A DNA stretch of 64,000 nt from Tritrichomonas musculus (taxonomy: Eukaryota > Parabasalia > Tritrichomonadida > Tritrichomonadidae): assembly GCA_039105265.1 (NCBI GenBank), contig JAPFFF010000012.1, positions 2,294,001 to 2,358,000 on the forward strand, read 5' to 3'. The notes beneath the pieces were generated by a model. It was not told where the DNA came from, searched no databases, and saw only the letters and a list, made by a program, of their open reading frames with translations. A program made the position numbers and the translations under genes. Below, piece by piece: positions 59,815 through 64,000 of this stretch. The first letter of the stretch is position 1. Each line of letters starts with the position of its first letter.

Positions 59815-60969
59815 ATGAGTAAAGAAGAACCAATCCCATATGAAAAATTATACAACAAAGCTAAATGGAAGATCTTGGACAAATACCTTAGCATGGCAAA
59901 ACAAGAGAATCTAAATGAAGACGAAGCAAAGAAATACTTTGATGAAAGAGTAGTACATGATAAGAGAGTACCTAAAGCACAATATATACCTATTGTATCC
60001 AAACATCCTCATGGTTATCAAATGGATACCTTCATTAATAATAAAGAGGAAGGTGGGTTGAATTATCTAATGTTCATCAATATCAACACCAGAAAAGCAT
60101 ATGCATATCCTATGAATGGTAAAGGAGCAAGAGAAGTATTAACAGCACTTCATAAATTTGTTAATGATGTACCTCATGTATATTCGATAACAAGTGATGA
60201 GGATGCAGCATATTTATCATCAACAGTCTTAGACTTCATGAGAGAGAAGAACATAAAATACCGAACAACAACTGAGAATAACCATAATGTACTTGGCATT
60301 ATTAATAGATTTATGAGAACTATAAGAGATGCTATTGGTGAAAATAGGTTTATTCAACCAAAGGAGATGCATGATTTGGTCAACATATATAACAACTCTC
60401 CTCATAGGTCTTTAGATAATAAAGCACCTAATGATATTACTCCAGAGGATGAAATAAAGTACATACAAAAGAATGCACGCATTAATCCATACCATTTTAA
60501 TCCAGGTGAGAAGGTCAGGTTAGTACTTGAAAAAGAACCATTTGGTAAAAGAAGAAGTAATTTGTCCAATGAGTCTTATATAGTTGACTCGCAAAAAGGT
60601 AACCAGTTTGTGGTCAGGTCCAAAGATGGTTCAACTAGTTCATTCCCTGGATATAGGTTGTTAAGGTCAAGAGACAAAAGGATTAAAGTAGCTGAAAGAC
60701 TAAATGAAGGTAAAGAAGGTATTATTGAACGAATATATAACTTTGATGAAGATACTGGTAAGTATGATTTAAAATGGGAAGGAGTCGAAGGTGATGATGC
60801 CTTTGCTAGACAAACTATTAGAGATGTAAGGAGAGGTAATCCATTAGTACTTGGTACAGCAGAAAGACAATATTGGTTGGAACAAAAGAAAAATTATGAA
60901 CGACAAATTAAAGCAGGGCAAAAGGTTGAGGGCAAACCAATACCAGATAAAATTATGAAATACATTTAA
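59815..60969 (+). CDS. E2 retroviral-type (rve) integrase (384 aa)
   Basis: Close relative of the E3 integrase: KHPHGYQMDTFINNKEEGGL, LMFININTRKAYAYPMNGKG, SITSDEDAAYLSS, NNHNVLGIINRFMRTIRDAI and YNNSPHRSLDNKAPNDITPE. The C-terminal strands carry ESYIVDSQKGNQFVVRSKDG. Open over its full length, although the rest of E2 is reduced. This copy could in principle have served shortened elements in trans, as seen for other transposon families; that is inference. Confidence 0.85.
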   Translation: MSKEEPIPYEKLYNKAKWKILDKYLSMAKQENLNEDEAKKYFDERVVHDKRVPKAQYIPIVSKHPHGYQMDTFINNKEEGGLNYLMFININTRKAYAYPMNGKGAREVLTALHKFVNDVPHVYSITSDEDAAYLSSTVLDFMREKNIKYRTTTENNHNVLGIINRFMRTIRDAIGENRFIQPKEMHDLVNIYNNSPHRSLDNKAPNDITPEDEIKYIQKNARINPYHFNPGEKVRLVLEKEPFGKRRSNLSNESYIVDSQKGNQFVVRSKDGSTSSFPGYRLLRSRDKRIKVAERLNEGKEGIIERIYNFDEDTGKYDLKWEGVEGDDAFARQTIRDVRRGNPLVLGTAERQYWLEQKKNYERQIKAGQKVEGKPIPDKIMKYI

Positions 60970-60979
60970 AAATTTGTAA

Positions 60980-62116
60980 ATGGATGAACCCCCAAATGCA
61001 GAACTCATAAATAAAGTAGAAATATTGATTAAAGAATTCTTACGGAAGAACATGAAAGAGATAGATGGTGCTTTGATTAAACCATTATCACCTGATTATC
61101 CCTTTAGTACAAATGAATACCCCACAGTTGATGAGGTTAATGATGTACTAAAGGAGTATGCATTAAAGAAAGATATACCTGAACCTGTTGATTTAACCAA
61201 TTATGCTCTGAAAAGCGAAATTCCAGAAATTATTGAGGGGCAAACAACTATTCAAATCAAAATCGTCAATAATACAATTCCTGATTTGGATTACGACACA
61301 TATCATGAAATGATTGAGCAATATGGTTTGGATATTGTCTCATCAAACAATTTATATACGACTCATTATGTTCACATAGATTATTCGTACAATGACGATG
61401 ATGATGATCAACCCTCTCAGATAATGCGTATCGAAGGAAGTAATTCTGGTCTTTGGATTCTGTATGACTGCCATGAATTAATCAATCCAGGAACTGGTGA
61501 AACACCGGAAATTTTATCATGTTCAATAACCAAAAATATCGAACCAACAGACAAAAACGCTTATTCAGCAAGATATGTGTCGAACACTTTTGCTTTGAAA
61601 ACAGATATCCCAGAACCAGTTGATTTGTCAAATTATGCATTAAAAAGTGATTATGATGAACTGAAGACAAGGATCGAAAATTTGGTAACTGAGAACACAA
61701 ATTTGAAAGCAACCATAAAATCTTTTGAATCAAGATTAGCAGCATTAGCGAATAGATTAACGCGAATTAAGTATACATTCAGCGTACCAAATAGTACTAG
61801 CATTCGTTACCAATTCGAACAACCATTTGATGCATATGAGGCAACCCTCTATTTGACATATCATGAAAACAAAAATAATGTTGCCAGTGAAAAAGAAATT
61901 AAAATTAATATATCATTCAATGTTAAAAATTCACCTATGTATGAATATCAATACGAGCCAAATAAGATCTGGTTAAATAATAATGAATTTCCATTAAGTA
62001 GTAGCAATTTAATGGTCAATCCAACTGCTAATTTCATATTGATTGGTGGGTCATTCTTTTCATCAAATGGTATCTTAGCTGAAGATAATACCAAGAATGA
62101 AATACATTCATTATAA
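60980..62116 (+). pseudogene. E2 chimeric ORF: ATPase-like start, fibre-like end
   Basis: The open frame begins like the packaging ATPase (EGALIKPLSPDYPFST-type text, here DGALIKPLSPDYPFSTN) and passes into fibre-type sequence with the TVDEVN motif, two NYALKSE repeats, a coiled coil and the knob-like domain (LTRIKYTFSVPNST, EIKINISFNVKNSP, GILAEDNTKNEIHSL) that also ends the E1 fibre gene. Thus E2 has lost most of its interior. The chimera stays open for 378 codons, but no function is implied. Confidence 0.7.
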
Positions 62117-62123
62117 GGAGGTA

Positions 62124-62516
62124 GGTACGAGATTCTCGGGGCACAGGTACCTGTGCCGTTTCATAGATGGTGAGCTTTGAGGTGGGTGGGTGGGATACTT
62201 AAGACGTTTCATAGATGGTGAGCATTGGGGTGAGCCCTGTGCCGTTTCATAGATGGTGGGCATTAGGGTGGGCCCCTGTGCCGTTTCATAGATGGCGGGC
62301 ATTGAGGTGGGTGGGTGGGATAACAAGAAAAGAAGAAGAAGAAATTTTTTTTTTTTAATTTTTAATTTTTATTTTTTATTTTTTTTTTTATTTTATTTTA
62401 TTTTTATTTTTTTTTATTTTTATTTTTTTTTTTTTTTTTTTTTTTTTTTATTTTTAACTAGTTCGTGTTGACGCGTGGGCTACTTGCCCCGCGGAAACCG
62501 ACTAGTATATACTACT
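62124..62516. repeat. E2 right inverted repeat
   Basis: Inverted match of 34582-34964. It carries four minisatellite units around GTGCCGTTTCATAGATGG (about 62150-62300), a purine run (AGAAAAGAAGAAGAAG), a long T/A tract (62345-62455) and the outer GC-rich word ending ACTAGTATATACTACT. Unit number and tract lengths differ from the left copy, as expected for slippage-prone repeats. Confidence 0.85.
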
Positions 62517-62774
62517 CATATGGCTAAATATATTTGCACCTGTCGATGTTATAGCTCCTAATGCTGGATTAAATGCTCTAGCAAATGGAGTGATAGCATG
62601 CAATACTCTGCCGATAGCTTTAGGATTATTCATTGCATAGTTTTTAGCTCCAACAAGCCCTTTCTTAGTAGCATTCCATACTCTATGAGCAACATTCTTA
62701 GCTCCAATAAGTCCTTGATGGACATCATTCTTAAGTCGATTCCAACCGCTAGTGATGAAATTCTTGAATCCCAT
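62517..62774 (-). pseudogene. E1 amphipathic virion-type protein piece right of E2
   Basis: Minus-strand frame starting MGFKNFITSGWNRLKNDVHQ with Gly/Ala-rich amphipathic helices (GLIGAKNVAHRVWNATKKGL, ALGAITSTGANIF), like the E3 133-residue protein in the same place before the ATPase. It runs into the CATATG duplication (62517-62522) and the E2 end, so E2 sits in its coding sequence. Probably a membrane-active or internal capsid protein by analogy with E3. Confidence 0.5.
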
Positions 62775-62797
62775 GTTTTCTTAAAAAATAAATAAGT

Positions 62798-63611
62798 TTA
62801 TTCCTCAAAATGCGATTCATTTGCTGTGATATTGATTATAAATCGATCATGTTGACCTTTATGATTTAAATATTGAGCTGTCGTTGTTTTTGCATCGAGA
62901 TTGTTAGGTGTCTGTTGTAACATTGAGGTGAAATCCTCTTTAGAGAAACCACTATATAACCAATAATGTCTGTAGCTAATCGCTTAACATTGAGGTGAAC
63001 AAATCGTAATGTCTGTACGGCTATAATACATGTTAGATTAAAATGCATGGTCTTAGTAAGTAATCGACATAGTTCTGAATTACCATTCTTAAGTAATGGG
63101 GAGCCTGCAGCGTTATCTAGTACGATCAATGTATTGTATGGATATGAGGCCTATCTTCGATTTCCATCAAGGAATGCTTTGAGATGATTCTAGCCATTTC
63201 TTCATTAGTTTCAACCATCTTAGAGAGTACATGTTTGACCATAGCATAGTATTTAAGTTTTCGTCTAAGATGTCGCTTAAGGTATGGTAATAGATTATCC
63301 TCTGCAATGTATTCAATTGGGGTCTTAACATTTTTGGATAACACCTCAGCTGTCTTATCGAGCTTGCCTGATGTTGAGCAGAAAATGATCTTACTCTAAT
63401 ACGGCTTGGCAAATAATCGCTCCATTATCATAATATGTCTCCATATCCAGAATGACTTGCCGGCACCCATTTTGCCGATCAGAAAATATATACCATTGGA
63501 TGAGAATGGATATTCTGGACTAAGTGGTTTTATTAAAGCCATCTCAATATCTCACTGATTCTTACGTAATGAATCCTCAATTAATTCCTCAACTCGCTTG
63601 ATTTCAGCCAT
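62798..63611 (-). pseudogene. E1 packaging ATPase (broken)
   Basis: Homologue of the E3 ATPase: MALIKPLSPEYPFSSNGIYF, a Walker A region (FLIGKMGAGKSFW), KIIFCSTSGKLDKTAEVLSK, YYAMVKHVLSKMVETNEEMA and a Walker B region (MIVLDNAAGSPLLKNGNSEL), then CIIAVQTLRFVHLNVKRL. It follows the amphipathic protein gene at 24 bp, as in E3. Broken, with about four breaks. Confidence 0.8.
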
Positions 63612-64000
63612 TTGTATCATATTAAATGAATTTCTTAATTCGTTCTCACGCATATATTTAGATTTGATAGTGTCTTTGACTAATGAATTGTCTGGCAATA
63701 AATATGTAATCGAATAAGTGTCATTCTTGGTGTTGTAGGATCGGATATCTTTAACGATACCTCGCTTGCCATCTTTAATAGAGACAGCCAGTGGAACATT
63801 TTTAGCTGACTTAACTAGTTTATAACCTGGTACTGTATCAACAGATCCATCACTAGATCTTATTAAGAATTGGTTCCCATAAGGAGAATCAACAATATAC
63901 GACTCCTTAGATAAATTGGTTCGGTGTTTTCTTAAGGGGCTCTTATCAAGAACAACTCTAACTGTATCACCTGGTTTGAACTTATATGGGTTGTCTTGTT
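63612..64000 (-). pseudogene. E1 integrase, C-terminal part (runs off the window)
   Basis: Minus-strand text PYKFKPGDTVRVVLDKSPLR, NLSKESYIVDSPYGNQFLIR, SSDGSVDTVPGYKLVKSAKN and DGKRGIVKDIRSYNTKNDTY matches the C-terminal SH3/chromo-like part of the E3 and E2 integrases. The catalytic core would lie beyond position 64000. Listed with the fossil element E1; how complete it is cannot be judged here. Confidence 0.75.

Larger units (their letters stand above)
34582..62516. mobile_element. Maverick/Polinton E2, inserted in E1 and itself containing E3
   Basis: Inverted ends start AGTAGTATATACTAGTCGG (34582 rightward and 62516 leftward) and carry a G/C-rich word (CCGCGGGGCAAGTAGCCCAC), long A/T tracts and a minisatellite. 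The 6-bp target duplication CATATG is exact at 34576-34581 and 62517-62522. Without E3 the element is about 6.7 kb, much shorter than a full Maverick. Its parts are HNH, a coiled-coil piece, ULP1-type protease, minor-capsid candidate, integrase and an ORF mixing ATPase and fibre text. It is broken, and most of its middle is missing. It is younger than E1 and older than E3 by nesting. Confidence 0.9.
14517..64000. mobile_element. Maverick/Polinton E1 (outer element, right end outside window)
   Basis: The outermost of three nested Mavericks. Its parts in order are two small plus-strand genes, PolB, two or three small proteins, two fibre-like genes (minus), a beta-rich protein (plus), a bZIP-like protein, an HNH nuclease, the major capsid protein, small virion-type proteins, the E2 insertion (34582-62516), then an amphipathic protein, the packaging ATPase and the integrase, which runs off the window. 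The left end lies between 14384 and 14639 but cannot be fixed because the partner inverted repeat is not in the window. The element is broken, with something like eight to ten breaks by my count, plus two insertions (E2 and a foldback transposon). It is the oldest of the three by nesting order. Confidence 0.85.

Overview
The window looks like nuclear DNA of a parabasalid protist of the trichomonad group (Trichomonas or Tritrichomonas type). The reasons are very AT-rich, intron-less coding sequence with the standard code, a mariner element, the remains of a DUF3447/ankyrin-type gene, and above all a stack of Maverick/Polinton elements with trichomonad-style genes. The species cannot be settled from the sequence alone.

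Left third (1-14.5 kb): one convincing host gene, a SCYL2-like pseudokinase with a clathrin-adaptor type tail (661-2952). It is followed by long AT-rich DNA holding decayed gene pieces and several DNA transposons with TA target duplications: a 1.9-kb element with 41-bp perfect inverted ends (8170-10046) that carries a gene head and a 27-bp minisatellite, a 773-bp element (10767-11539), a 349-bp MITE (11627-11975) and a mariner whose transposase has one internal stop (13107-14382). GC-rich hairpins lie at about 12.64 kb and 14.47 kb.

Right part (about 14.5-64 kb): three Mavericks nested inside one another. E1 (about 14.5 kb to beyond the window end) is the outermost and oldest-looking and is broken in several genes. 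It carries protein-primed DNA polymerase B, two large fibre-like genes, a bZIP-like protein, an HNH nuclease, the major capsid protein, small virion-type proteins, a packaging ATPase and an integrase. A very young 1.7-kb foldback transposon (389-bp arms, one difference between them) sits in one E1 fibre gene. E2 (34582-62516) lies inside an E1 gene, flanked by the 6-bp duplication CATATG. It is a short derivative with a minisatellite in its inverted ends, an HNH gene, a ULP1-type protease, a minor-capsid candidate, an integrase and a chimeric last ORF. E3 (35644-56912) lies inside E2. It is 21.3 kb long, has 312-bp inverted ends that differ at two positions and a 5-bp duplication AGAAG, and looks whole.

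The E3 genes read as a virus-like programme. Replication is covered by PolB and a large partner protein that shares its N-terminal module. The virion is covered by the major capsid protein, a minor-capsid candidate, small basic or amphipathic proteins and a long coiled-coil fibre. Packaging and integration are covered by an A32-type ATPase and an rve integrase. Accessory genes include a GIY-YIG/T5orf172 nuclease and a bZIP-like regulator. Most of these ORFs start just downstream of a short T-rich motif (TATTTTT). Points of special interest are the triple nesting, an OTU-like segment inside PolB in elements where no ULP1 protease is visible, and terminal genes of E3 whose first codons lie inside the inverted repeats.
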